From contig JAHEDH010000012.1 in assembly GCA_024641285.1 (NCBI GenBank), positions 1-40,342 on the forward strand: DNA of 40,342 nucleotides. Reading direction: 5' to 3'. The notes under the pieces were generated by a model. That model saw only the letters and a program-made list of their open reading frames with translations. It ran no database searches and was not told the DNA's origin. Positions 8,470 through 16,767 of this stretch are shown here, one piece after another (position 1 is the first letter of the stretch; the number at the start of each line of letters is the position of its first letter). Source of the stretch: a bacterium (lineage in GTDB: Bacteria; Actinomycetota; Acidimicrobiia; Spongiisociales; ZC4RG35). The translations under genes were made by a program, and so were the position numbers.

Positions 8470-9684
8470 CTAGAGGTAGAGGCCCGTGTGGGGGGTGGGG
8501 AGGCGGAAGGCGTCGTCGAGGGCAGCGAGCAGGTCGCGAGGGCCGGTGAGCGCGGTCGTCAGGGCGAGTGAGCTTGCCGGTCGGGCGCCGAGCCACATCC
8601 TGGTGAAGGGCCCGACGGGCGTGTCGAGTGTCGGAAGCCCGGTTGTCGTGCCGGTCTCGACCGTCGAATCTGCGGCGATCGTGACCGTGTAGTCGCCTGC
8701 GATCCCCGGCCACCCGACGTCGGTCTCGCCGATCGGGTCGGAGAGAGCCAGGTTGAATCGGATGGGCTCACCCGACCAACGGCGGGCAGCGACGCAGGCG
8801 TCGAGGTCCAGGATCCTGGCCTGCCACCAGGCGTGCGAACGGCCACCGACCTCGAAGTCGGTCTTCCGGGTCACGATCCGCTGGCGGTTCGGATGGCGGA
8901 TGAGGTCCTGGATCTGGATCTCGGGCGGTTCCATCAGATCGACCGAGCGGACCTGGTCCCCGAGCGACTTGATCATACCGAGCAACTCGAAGAGCTGATC
9001 GGTGTCCCGGTAGGCGAGGGCGCCCACCTGGTACGGACCGGATTCCCCCTTCGTCTTCCCCCACACGAAATGGGTGAGCTGGCCGCTTGGGTCGCGGAAT
9101 CCCAGGCCGAAGGAAGGCGACTCCCACGCCAATTCGGCAGTCAACATGTTCGTCGAGTCCAGCCGGATCCCACCGTGGGACCGCTTCCTCGCCAGCAGGG
9201 CCTCGTGTATCTCCTCGACGTCGTCGTTCGAGAGTCGAACCGGCGGCCGTTGCGGATGCGGCACGATGAGCGTGGCCGGGTCGAACCGATAGTGGAGTGA
9301 GTATGGCCCGCTGCCGAAACCGAGAAGGTCGTAGAAACCCTGTTCGAAGATACCGAGCAGCGCAACGGCGGCGCCTTCGTTCGCTGCTCGGGCGACGACG
9401 TCGGCCGTCACTGCCCTGGCGAGCCCCTGCTTGCGGCCGATCAGCGATGTCGTCACGGACGTGACTCCGGCGAGCGGAAGGTCGATGCCGGCGTAGGAGA
9501 TGGCGCCGCGATGGACGGTGGCGGAGCATTCTGCTTCGCCGGCCATGACCGCAACCGTGCCGATGGCATCGGTGAAGAACTGTTCGAGGGCGGCTGCCTC
9601 CTCGTCCGACTCGATCCAGCCGCATTCCTTCCAGATCCGCTGGATGGCGGCGAGGTCTGATGGTTCGTACCGTCTGATGTCCAT
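8470..9684 (-). CDS. Eis-like GNAT N-acetyltransferase (double GNAT plus SCP2-like domain)
   Basis: A 404-residue protein, matching the roughly 400-residue Eis family. The N-terminal GNAT lobe has 'IRRYEPSDLAAIQRIWKECGW', the strand 'AGVTSVTTSLIGRKQGLARAV' (the acetyl-CoA pyrophosphate loop, R/K-x-x-G-x-A form) and 'VALLGIFEQGFYDLLGFG'. A second, degenerate GNAT lobe follows (about 170-290), then a sterol-carrier-like C-terminal domain ('EPIRFNLALSDPIGETD'). Eis enzymes acetylate amines on aminoglycosides or proteins using acetyl-CoA in a hexamer; the substrate here is not predictable. TACCGT lies 8 nt before the ATG, so the message may be leaderless. Confidence 0.8.
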   Translation of the reverse strand: MDIRRYEPSDLAAIQRIWKECGWIESDEEAAALEQFFTDAIGTVAVMAGEAECSATVHRGAISYAGIDLPLAGVTSVTTSLIGRKQGLARAVTADVVARAANEGAAVALLGIFEQGFYDLLGFGSGPYSLHYRFDPATLIVPHPQRPPVRLSNDDVEEIHEALLARKRSHGGIRLDSTNMLTAELAWESPSFGLGFRDPSGQLTHFVWGKTKGESGPYQVGALAYRDTDQLFELLGMIKSLGDQVRSVDLMEPPEIQIQDLIRHPNRQRIVTRKTDFEVGGRSHAWWQARILDLDACVAARRWSGEPIRFNLALSDPIGETDVGWPGIAGDYTVTIAADSTVETGTTTGLPTLDTPVGPFTRMWLGARPASSLALTTALTGPRDLLAALDDAFRLPTPHTGLYL

Positions 9685-9692
9685 GAAGTCCG

Positions 9693-9698
9693 ACGGTA
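9693..9698 (-). promoter_or_regulatory. Candidate -10 (TACCGT), 8 nt from Eis-like start
   Basis: TANNNT hexamer separated by 8 nt from the ATG at 9684 on the minus strand; consistent with a leaderless or 1-nt-leader transcript. Confidence 0.45.
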
Positions 9699-9726
9699 CC
9701 TGTCCGATTCCCAGGAGCGGGGTGCT

Positions 9727-10593
9727 TTACGCCTGACCGGTCAGCCGGTAGAGCGCCTTGACCAGCGCATGATTGCCTTCGCCGCCCAGCCCCTGCTGCT
9801 GGAGCGTGCGGTACAGCTGATGGATCAGCGAGGTGGCGATCACGGGCACACCGAGCTGGTCTGCACGTTCGAGCACGAGCCTGAGATCCTTCTGTTGCAG
9901 GTCGATCGTGAAACCCGGACGCCAGTCGTCGGCGATCATCTGCGGACCGCGGTTCGACAGCATCCAGGACCCGGCCGCTCCGCCGGCTACGGCATCCAGC
10001 GTGCGTTCGAGATCGAGGCCGGCCGCCTCAGCGAACAGCAGCGCCTCGGAGACGGCCAGTTGATTGACGACCACCAGGATCTGGTTGACCAGTTTGACGG
10101 TCTGACCGTCACCGAGCCCCCCGACGTGGGTGATCGTGGTGGCGTACGCCTCGAGGATCGGCTTCGCCCGATGGAAGGCGTGGTCATCGCCTCCGGCCAT
10201 CACCGACAGGGTCCCGTTCTGGGCTCCTTCGCTGCCCCCGGACACCGGGGCATCGAGCCACGCTCCGCCACGCTCGGCGACCAGCTCGCCGAGCCGGATC
10301 GTCTCCGACGGGCTGATGGTCGAGTGGTCCACGATCAGATGACGTCCCTCGACGGCATCGATGAGCCGGTGGCTGCCCTCGATCAGGTGGACCACGTCCG
10401 GTGTGTCCGACACGCAGATCATCACGGTGTCGCAGATCTCGAACAGTCGCGTCGGCTCGTCGACGACGGTGGCGCCCTCGATGGCGAACGCCTTCTCGGG
10501 AGTGCGGTTCCACACCGCAACGTCGTGTCCGAACCGGACCAGGTTGGCGGCCATGCCGGACCCCATGATCCCGATGCCGATGAACCCGATCAT
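9727..10593 (-). CDS. 3-hydroxyisobutyrate dehydrogenase family oxidoreductase
   Basis: A 288-residue beta-hydroxyacid dehydrogenase using NAD(P). It has the Rossmann motif 'GFIGIGIMGSGMAANL', the substrate-binding 'DAPVSGG' (S118) and catalytic K167 in 'GQTVKLVNQ'. The usual functions are 3-hydroxyisobutyrate oxidation in valine breakdown (mmsB) or tartronate semialdehyde reduction (glxR/garR); the sequence alone does not decide. The ATG at 10593 overlaps the stop of the acyl-CoA carboxylase alpha gene (ATGA). Valine degradation yields propionyl-CoA, a carboxylase substrate, so the coupling favours the hydroxyisobutyrate role. The longer track ORF upstream lies inside the carboxylase gene and was rejected. 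Confidence 0.87.
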   Translation of the reverse strand: MIGFIGIGIMGSGMAANLVRFGHDVAVWNRTPEKAFAIEGATVVDEPTRLFEICDTVMICVSDTPDVVHLIEGSHRLIDAVEGRHLIVDHSTISPSETIRLGELVAERGGAWLDAPVSGGSEGAQNGTLSVMAGGDDHAFHRAKPILEAYATTITHVGGLGDGQTVKLVNQILVVVNQLAVSEALLFAEAAGLDLERTLDAVAGGAAGSWMLSNRGPQMIADDWRPGFTIDLQQKDLRLVLERADQLGVPVIATSLIHQLYRTLQQQGLGGEGNHALVKALYRLTGQA

Positions 10594-12545
10594 GCTTCGT
10601 GCACGATCGCCAGCACGGCGTCGCCCTCCACCTGGTCTCCCACCTGGACGAGGATCGATGCCACGGTTCCCGCCGTGGGGGATCGAAGGGTGTGTTCCAT
10701 CTTCATCGCCTCCATCACGATCAGTGCGTCTCCCTGTTCGACTTCTGCCCCCTCTTCGGTCAGCACCTGGAGGATCTTTCCCGGCATGGGAGACTGCAGG
10801 CTCCCGGGATCGATGTCGATCTGCGACGGCGCGAACCGCGGGAGCATCCACAGCTCGGCCGTTCCGTCGAAAGTCACGACGTGGGCGACGTCACCGGTCC
10901 AGCTGATGCGGGGACGGGTGATCTTCCCGCCGAGTTCGAAGATCGCGGGTGAGTCCGGCTGGTAGCGGGCTTCGATCAGTTCGTCGCCCACCTCGACCAT
11001 GAACGTGCTCTTCCCAGTCGAGACGTACCGGACATCGATCGGCTCTCGAGCTGCCGGCGACGAGAACGAGACGCTCTGCATCGACGACGGGTTGTTGCGC
11101 CAGCCGGACGGGATAGACCGGAGAACGGTGGCCTTGCTCCGGCGGCGGACCGACGCGTCGAGCGCGGCGACGACGGCCGCCCCATGCAGCTCCGCAGGTG
11201 TCAGGAAGGGGGTGGACAACCCGACGGGATCATGGCGTTCGAGGAAGTGGGTGTCGATCTCTCCCGACATGAACTCGGGGTGCTCGAGGATGCCGACCAG
11301 CAGCTCGCGATTGGTGGTCATCCCTGCAACGACAGACCGCCGTAGCGCCAACGCGAGGAGCCGTGCGGCGCTCGCCCGGTCGTCGCCGTGGGCGATGACC
11401 TTGGCGAGCATCGGGTCGTAGTGGACGCTGACGACCGATCCGGCGGCCACGCCGGTGTCGGTGCGAACCGAGTCGGGCACGCGGAATTCGATCAGGCGAC
11501 CCGTGACCGGCAGATAGTCGTTCAGAGGGTCCTCGGCATAGAGGCGCGCCTCGATGGCATGACCGGAGATCGAGGGCGTCCAGGCTCGAGGCGGGAGGTC
11601 GTCGCCCATCGCGGTCAGGAGCTGGAGCTCGACGAGATCGAGACCGGTCACCATCTCGGTCACCGGATGCTCGACCTGGAGGCGCGTGTTCATCTCGAGG
11701 AACCAGAAGTCGCCGTCTTTGAAGAGGAACTCGACCGTTCCGGCGCCGACGTAGCCGACGGCCTCGGCGGCGTCGACCGCCGCTGCGCCCATCTTCGCCC
11801 GCAACTCGGCGTCGATCGCCACGGAAGGGCTCTCCTCGATGATCTTCTGATGGCGCCGCTGGATCGAGCACTCGCGTTCGAACAGTGACAGCGCCCGGCC
11901 GGTGTGGTCGGCAAAGACCTGGATCTCGATGTGGCGGGGTGCTTCGAGGTACTTCTCGAGGAAGACGGTGTCGTCGCCGAACGCCGACGCTGCCTCCCGC
12001 TTCGCCCCGGCGACGGCGTCCTCGAGCGAATCGGGATCGTCGACGATGCGCATCCCTTTGCCGCCGCCACCGGCACTCGCCTTGATCAGGACGGGATAGC
12101 CGATCCGACTGGCGGCTTCCCCAGCGCCGCCGTCGGTGACGTCGATGCTGGGGAGCGTCGGAACGCCGGCCTGGGCCACGAGCTTCTTGGAGGCGAGTTT
12201 GGAGCCCATCACGTCGATCGCGTTCGGCGGGGGCCCGACCCAGATCAGGCCGGCATCGAGCACCGCCCTGGCGAAGGCCGCGTTCTCGGAGAGGAAGCCG
12301 TATCCGGGGTGGATCGCACTTGCTTCCGCCGCCCTGGCCGCCTCGATGATGGCGTCGCCGCGCAGGTACGACTCGGCGGGTGACGACCCGCCGATCGAGA
12401 CCGCCTCGTCGGCGGCGCGGGTGAACACCGCATGCCGGTCGGGGTCGGAGTAGACCGCCACCGTGGAGATGCCCATCTTGGCCGCCGTCTCGAACACCCG
12501 AACGGCGATCTCCCCCCGATTCGCAACGAGCAACTTCGAGATCAC
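10590..12545 (-). CDS. Acyl-CoA carboxylase alpha subunit (biotin carboxylase + biotin carrier)
   Basis: A 651-residue protein. It begins 'KLLVANRGEIAVRVFETA' (biotin carboxylase N domain), followed by the ATP-grasp core with the glycine-rich 'KASAGGGGKGMR', 'FLEMNTRLQVEHPVTE' and a BC C-terminal domain. It ends in a biotinyl domain with biotin-accepting K615 in 'EAMKMEHT'. It carboxylates biotin with ATP and bicarbonate, then passes CO2 to the beta subunit encoded 64 bp upstream on the same strand. The substrate could be propionyl-, acetyl- or 3-methylcrotonyl-CoA. The start is GTG with GGGAGAG upstream. The downstream dehydrogenase overlaps by 4 bp. Confidence 0.93.
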   Translation of the reverse strand: MISKLLVANRGEIAVRVFETAAKMGISTVAVYSDPDRHAVFTRAADEAVSIGGSSPAESYLRGDAIIEAARAAEASAIHPGYGFLSENAAFARAVLDAGLIWVGPPPNAIDVMGSKLASKKLVAQAGVPTLPSIDVTDGGAGEAASRIGYPVLIKASAGGGGKGMRIVDDPDSLEDAVAGAKREAASAFGDDTVFLEKYLEAPRHIEIQVFADHTGRALSLFERECSIQRRHQKIIEESPSVAIDAELRAKMGAAAVDAAEAVGYVGAGTVEFLFKDGDFWFLEMNTRLQVEHPVTEMVTGLDLVELQLLTAMGDDLPPRAWTPSISGHAIEARLYAEDPLNDYLPVTGRLIEFRVPDSVRTDTGVAAGSVVSVHYDPMLAKVIAHGDDRASAARLLALALRRSVVAGMTTNRELLVGILEHPEFMSGEIDTHFLERHDPVGLSTPFLTPAELHGAAVVAALDASVRRRSKATVLRSIPSGWRNNPSSMQSVSFSSPAAREPIDVRYVSTGKSTFMVEVGDELIEARYQPDSPAIFELGGKITRPRISWTGDVAHVVTFDGTAELWMLPRFAPSQIDIDPGSLQSPMPGKILQVLTEEGAEVEQGDALIVMEAMKMEHTLRSPTAGTVASILVQVGDQVEGDAVLAIVHEA

Positions 12546-12572
12546 AGCCGTCTCTCCCGCAAGTCGAGCCGG

Positions 12573-12607
12573 TACGTGGATTGTGATACGTCGAACGTGA
12601 AACGCAT
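12573..12607. repeat. Degenerate heptamer array (ACGTGNA type) x5
   Basis: Reads TACGTGG ATTGTGA TACGTCG AACGTGA AACGCAT in 7-bp register, inside the 64-bp gap between the carboxylase beta and alpha genes. It shares the unit AACGTGA with the array at 18889-18937. Confidence 0.7.
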
Positions 12608-12609
12608 GA

Positions 12610-14208
12610 TCACATCCTGAAGACGCCGAATTCCGACGTCCCCTCGACCGGCCCGGTGTGGACGGCCGACAGCCCGATGCCGAGCACGGTGCGGGTGTCC
12701 CGCGGGTCGAAGAGACCGTCGTCGCGGACCCGAGCGGTGGAGAAGTAGGCCTGCTCCTCGAACCCGATCTGGGCCTCGATGGCGGTGGTCCGGTTCTGGT
12801 CGGCCTCTTCGTCGAACTCGGCGCCGCGCGCCTCGGCGGCGGCTCGCGAGATGATCGACATCACCCCGGCCAGTTGGGTTGGCCCCATGACTGCGACCTT
12901 GTGGTTCGGCCAACCGAAGACGAAGCGCGGGTCGTAGCTCCGGCCCGACATTCCGTAGTTGCCCGCCCCATACGAGACCCCTGCCATGAGGGAGATGTGG
13001 GGCACCGTGCTGTTGGCCACGGCGTTGATCATCTTCGCTCCGTCCTTGATGATCCCCCGCTGCTCGTACTGGCGGCCGACCATGTAGCCGGTTGCGTTGT
13101 GGATGAACACGAGCGGGGTGTCGTAGCGGTTGCACAGCTGGATGAACTCGGTCGACTTGTGGGCCTCCTCGCTGAAGATCACGCCCTGCTGATTGGCGAT
13201 GACGCCGACCGGGAATCCGTGGATCGAGCCCCATCCCGTCACCATCGAGGTTCCGTACACCTGCTTGTACTCGTCGAAACGCGAGCCGTCGAGCACCCGG
13301 GCGAGCACCTCGCGCATGTCCATCGGGATCTTCAGGTCGCGTGGGATGATCCCGAGGAGATGCTCGGGATCATGGACCGGATCGTCGGGCGACATCGTCG
13401 GGCCCGGGCCTTGTTTGCGGTGGTTCAGGTGAGCGACGATCTGACGCCCCATCCTGAGCGCGTCGTGCTCGTCCTGTGCGAAGTAGTCACCGAGCCCGGA
13501 GATCCGGCTGTGCATCTCTGCTCCGCCCAGCTCCTCGTCCGTGGATTCCTCGCCGGTCGCCATCTTGACGAGCGGCGGGCCACCGAGGAACACCTTCGCG
13601 GCCTCTTTCACGAGTACCGCGTAGTCGCACATCGCGGGCACATAGGCGCCGCCAGCGGTCGAGTTGCCGAACACGAGGGCGATGGTCGGGATGCCGAGCT
13701 TCGACATGTGGGCGAGGTTCCTGAACCACTTGCCGCCAGTCAGAAAGACCTCGGCCTGGTCGGGGAGGTCGGCCCCGCCGGACTCGACCAGGTTGATGAG
13801 GGGCATCCGGTTCTGGAGGGCGATGTCTTGGGCCCGCAGCGTCTTGGCGAGGGTGAACCGGTTCGACGAGCCGGCCTGCGACGTCGGGTCGTTCGCCGAG
13901 ATGACGCACTCGACGCCCTCGACTACGCCGATGCCGGTGACCACGTTGGCTCCCAGCGGCTTCTGGCTGCCCCATGCCGCAAGTGTCGAGAACTCGAGGA
14001 ATGCGGTGTCGTGATCGATGAGCAGCTCGATCCGCTCCCTGACCAGCAGCTTCCCGCGCTTGCGATGGCGGTCGATGTACTTCGGTCCGCCGCCCTGGCG
14101 CGCCTGAGCCTGCAGCGCCTCGAACTCATCGAGTTTCTCGATCATGGCGTCCCGATTGGCGATGAAGTCCGCCGAACGAACATCGAGACCCGATCCCAGC
14201 ACTTGCAT
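12610..14208 (-). CDS. Acyl-CoA carboxylase beta subunit (carboxyltransferase)
   Basis: A 532-residue carboxyltransferase with fused N and C crotonase-like domains. Motifs include 'GGPKYIDRHRKRGKLLVRERI', 'LVESGGADLPDQAEVF', the oxyanion glycine pair in 'GNSTAGGAYVPAMCD', 'FLGGPPLVKMATGEE' and the C-domain 'SYGAGNYGMSGR'. It transfers CO2 from biotin to an acyl-CoA. 'GGPKYIDRHR' and 'VFLGGPPLVK' resemble methylcrotonyl/AccD1-AccD2-like enzymes more than classic PccB, so a branched-chain acyl-CoA is my preferred substrate, with low certainty. The track start at 14277 would run through a heptamer-repeat spacer. ATG 14208 lies exactly 7 nt after TAAGGT and is a better, leaderless start. Confidence 0.92.
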   Translation of the reverse strand: MQVLGSGLDVRSADFIANRDAMIEKLDEFEALQAQARQGGGPKYIDRHRKRGKLLVRERIELLIDHDTAFLEFSTLAAWGSQKPLGANVVTGIGVVEGVECVISANDPTSQAGSSNRFTLAKTLRAQDIALQNRMPLINLVESGGADLPDQAEVFLTGGKWFRNLAHMSKLGIPTIALVFGNSTAGGAYVPAMCDYAVLVKEAAKVFLGGPPLVKMATGEESTDEELGGAEMHSRISGLGDYFAQDEHDALRMGRQIVAHLNHRKQGPGPTMSPDDPVHDPEHLLGIIPRDLKIPMDMREVLARVLDGSRFDEYKQVYGTSMVTGWGSIHGFPVGVIANQQGVIFSEEAHKSTEFIQLCNRYDTPLVFIHNATGYMVGRQYEQRGIIKDGAKMINAVANSTVPHISLMAGVSYGAGNYGMSGRSYDPRFVFGWPNHKVAVMGPTQLAGVMSIISRAAAEARGAEFDEEADQNRTTAIEAQIGFEEQAYFSTARVRDDGLFDPRDTRTVLGIGLSAVHTGPVEGTSEFGVFRM

Positions 14209-14215
14209 GCCCGGT

Positions 14216-14221
14216 ACCTTA
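14216..14221 (-). promoter_or_regulatory. -10 element (TAAGGT) for leaderless carboxylase beta gene
   Basis: TAAGGT, 7-nt gap ACCGGGC, then ATG at 14208 on the minus strand. The spacing puts the first transcribed base at the A of ATG. Confidence 0.6.
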
Positions 14222-14257
14222 CGCGGCCGCCTGGCTCGGCTGCGCCTCGCCTCGGCT

Positions 14258-14292
14258 CGTTCTCGGTTGTCGGTCATCAGTTCTCAGTCCGC
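14258..14292. repeat. Degenerate heptamer array RGTTNTC x5
   Basis: Reads CGTTCTC GGTTGTC GGTCATC AGTTCTC AGTCCGC, within the 103-bp spacer between the serA-like stop and the carboxylase beta start. Confidence 0.7.
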
Positions 14293-14311
14293 TGCCAGAC
14301 GAGCGAGCTCC

Positions 14312-16060
14312 TCACTCGTCCAGGAGGTAGACGGGCTCGCGGTAATAGCGGATCTCGCCGCGGTGGTGGCGGGCTCGCAGCTGTTCGTGGAGCTCACGGT
14401 TCTTCTCGGGGACGCTGGCGTCGGAGGCCAGCCATCGAAGGTCGATGTCGAGGTGGAGCACTCGACCGGGGACGATGAAGCGCGTGACCCCTGCGGGAAG
14501 CAGCTGACCCGATCGGGCGGCGAGCAGGACCTGTTCCACCGAGAAATGCGGGAAGACCACCATCGCTGCCAGCTCGGGAAATTCGGCGACGACGTTGGAC
14601 AGGTCGCGCTCGAGCGTCCGGGCGACCGTGGACACGTCGGTGTAGGCGCGGGTGGCACGTTCGGCAGCCTGGAAGCGATTCACGCCGTGCTCGGCCAGGA
14701 CGACCACGGCGTCACCTGCAGGATCGATCACCGCGCAGACGCCGCCCTGTTCGAGGAGCATGTCGATCGCGATCGCCGCTCGGGTCGGCTCGGTGAACAA
14801 GCCCTCGGTGGCCTCTACCGCGGCAACGGCTTCGGAGAACGTGGTGTCCAGGAGACCGTGGCTCCACGTCTCGAGCTGGAGCGAATCGTCGGCCTGGACC
14901 ACCTGGACGACCATGTGCTCGAACCCGGCCCGGCGCAGCGCCTCGGACCGGGTGGCGCCGTCGAGGAGCACGAAATGGTCCTCGACCGGCGTGACGATCG
15001 GAGGGTTGCGCAGCGTGTCCTCGGTGCGGAGGCGTTCCGCCAGCGCATCGACCCGACGGTTGTCGTGAGCCTCGTGCGGCACGAGCGAGGCTGTCTCGAT
15101 GACCCGGACCGGGAGGACCGTTCTGGGCTCGATGTCGGTCAGCAGGTCGATCATCTGTCGGGCGACGTCGATCGCCGCCGTCGTCTGCGCGTCGCTGGTC
15201 GACGCGCCGATGTGCGGGGTGGCGATGACCTTTGGGTGCCGGGCGAGTCGAGAGTCCACGGCCGGCTCGGTTGCGAAGACGTCGAGGGCCGCCCCCCTGA
15301 TGCGATCGTCGTCCAGGGCGTCGAGCAGTGCCTGCTCGTCCACGACCGAGCCGCGGGAGGTGTTGATGAGCCAGGCGGATGGCTTCATCTTCGAGAGGAA
15401 GTCGGCATCGACGAGACCCTCGGTCTCTTCGGTCGCGGGCACGTGGATCGTCACGAAGTCGGAGTGGGCGAGGAGGTCGTCGAGGTCGACAGGCGCGACG
15501 CCGGCATCGAGATACAGCTCGGGGGTGGGCCTGCGTTGGTTGGTGACGATGTCCATGTCGAAGGCGCGGGCGCGTTCGGCAACCGAGCGTCCGATACGGC
15601 CGAATCCGATGATCCCGAGCGTCTTGCCCGAGAGCCCGGTGCCCATGAGCGCCGACTTCTCCCATCGGCCCTCCTTGAGGCTCGCATCGGCCTTGGGCAG
15701 GTTCCGCGCGAGGGCCAGGACGAGCGCGAGCGTGAGCTCGGCGACGGCGATCGTGTTGGCGTCGGGGCTGTTGATCACCTGAACACCGGCGTCGAGCGCC
15801 GCCGGAACGTCGATGGTGTCCAGCCCGGCTCCCGCCCTGGCGATGACCTTGAGATGGGTCGCCCGAGCGATCACATCGGCAGTCACCTTCGTTGCGCTGC
15901 GAACCACGATGCCCTCGTACTCGCCGATGATGGCTGTGAGTCGCTCCGGTGTCGGCCCGAGCTCGATGTCGACGTCGAAGTGCTCCCGGAGCAGGTCGGT
16001 GCCGGTGTCGGCGATCTCGTCTGCGATCAGGACTTTGGGTCTGCGGATCGGTTCGGTCAC
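14312..16060 (-). CDS. D-3-phosphoglycerate dehydrogenase fused to a SerK/SbnI-like (ParB/Srx fold) serine kinase domain
   Basis: One uninterrupted 582-residue ORF with two parts. Residues 1 to about 318 are a D-2-hydroxyacid dehydrogenase of SerA type: NAD motif 'GFGRIGRS' (G152-G157), catalytic R236 ('NTSRGSVVDE'), E265 ('FATEP') and H283 ('TPHIGAST'). From about 322, where SerA usually has ACT/ASB regulatory domains, comes a 260-residue domain. Its 'LVPHEAHDNRRVDAL' (E330), 'NPPIV', 'FVLLDGATRSEALRRAG' (D367, R371), 'ETW' and 'LLPAGVTRFIVPG' follow the order I recall in the archaeal free serine kinase SerK and staphylococcal SbnI, which make O-phosphoserine. The PHE glutamate corresponds to the proposed catalytic Glu of SerK. 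The start GTG overlaps the SDR stop (GTGA). The domain may instead act as a serine sensor replacing ACT. Fold assignment is from memory of motifs, not a search. Confidence 0.85.
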   Translation of the reverse strand: MTEPIRRPKVLIADEIADTGTDLLREHFDVDIELGPTPERLTAIIGEYEGIVVRSATKVTADVIARATHLKVIARAGAGLDTIDVPAALDAGVQVINSPDANTIAVAELTLALVLALARNLPKADASLKEGRWEKSALMGTGLSGKTLGIIGFGRIGRSVAERARAFDMDIVTNQRRPTPELYLDAGVAPVDLDDLLAHSDFVTIHVPATEETEGLVDADFLSKMKPSAWLINTSRGSVVDEQALLDALDDDRIRGAALDVFATEPAVDSRLARHPKVIATPHIGASTSDAQTTAAIDVARQMIDLLTDIEPRTVLPVRVIETASLVPHEAHDNRRVDALAERLRTEDTLRNPPIVTPVEDHFVLLDGATRSEALRRAGFEHMVVQVVQADDSLQLETWSHGLLDTTFSEAVAAVEATEGLFTEPTRAAIAIDMLLEQGGVCAVIDPAGDAVVVLAEHGVNRFQAAERATRAYTDVSTVARTLERDLSNVVAEFPELAAMVVFPHFSVEQVLLAARSGQLLPAGVTRFIVPGRVLHLDIDLRWLASDASVPEKNRELHEQLRARHHRGEIRYYREPVYLLDE

Positions 16061-16767
16061 GTCAGGCTCCTCCCGCCACCGATCACGTGGACGTGGCCGG
16101 TGATGTACGACGATCGGGCCGACGCCAGGAACGCAACGAGCTCGGCGACCTCCGAGGGCTCGCCCATCCGCTTCATGGGGATCGCCTCGATCATCCTCGC
16201 CCGGATGTCGTCGGGAATTCCCATCGCCATCTCTGTGGCGATCAGCCCGGGGGCGACGGCGTTCACGTGGACGCGGGGTGCGAGCTCGATGGCCAGCGCC
16301 CTGGTCAGCCCGACGATCCCGCCTTTGGACATCGAGTAGTTGAACTGCCCGAAGTTGCCGAGGTACGCCCGTGAGGCGATGTTGACGATCCCGGCGCCCT
16401 GGTCGAAGCGTCCGGAGAGTGCCTGGATGAGCCGGTGCGGCGCCCCGAGATTGACCGCCAGCACCGCGGCGAAGTCTGCTTCGGTCATGTTGACCAGGCG
16501 GGCGTCCCGCGTGATCCCGGCGTTGTTGACCAACATGCCGATGGGCTCGTCGTGCAGGGCGGCTGCCACCGCCGCGATGCCGTCGTCGTTCGTGAGGTCG
16601 ACCTGGACGGGAGACACCTCGGTTCCGGTGGCGGAGATCTCAACGGCGGTGTCCGCCAGCTCGGGGGCGAGGTCGACGAGGACGAGTCGATCGACCTCGG
16701 CTGCCAGCCGCTGAGCGATCGCTGCGCCGATGCCCCGCGCCGCGCCGGTCACGATGCCGACGGTCAC
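16057..16767 (-). CDS. Short-chain dehydrogenase/reductase (FabG-like)
   Basis: A 236-residue SDR with the cofactor motif 'TGAARGIG', 'NNAG', and a full catalytic set S132, Y144, K148 ('NYSMSKGG'), then 'VNAVAPG'. It most resembles 3-oxoacyl-ACP/acetoacetyl-CoA reductases, so it probably reduces a 3-oxoacyl thioester or oxidises a 3-hydroxyacyl one. The substrate is not determined. GTG start, coupled by overlap both to the upstream SDR-like pseudoenzyme and to the downstream SerA-SerK fusion, so all three form one operon. A link between fatty-acyl reduction and serine metabolism is not obvious. Confidence 0.87.
   Translation of the reverse strand: MTVGIVTGAARGIGAAIAQRLAAEVDRLVLVDLAPELADTAVEISATGTEVSPVQVDLTNDDGIAAVAAALHDEPIGMLVNNAGITRDARLVNMTEADFAAVLAVNLGAPHRLIQALSGRFDQGAGIVNIASRAYLGNFGQFNYSMSKGGIVGLTRALAIELAPRVHVNAVAPGLIATEMAMGIPDDIRARMIEAIPMKRMGEPSEVAELVAFLASARSSYITGHVHVIGGGRSLT

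Noticed and set aside
14208-14312. SerA-SerK fusion as an artefact of a lost stop or frameshift
   Set aside because: The frame is continuous, both halves keep their motifs in order and codon use does not change; a sequencing error joining two genes cannot be fully excluded but would need an exact in-frame event.
12658-14478. 606-aa plus-strand ORF
   Set aside because: Antisense to the carboxylase beta gene; shadow reading frame.
14144-16339. 731-aa plus-strand ORF
   Set aside because: It lies antisense over the SerA-SerK and SDR genes and has Arg/Gly/Asp/Val-rich composition with no family motifs; a GC-driven shadow.
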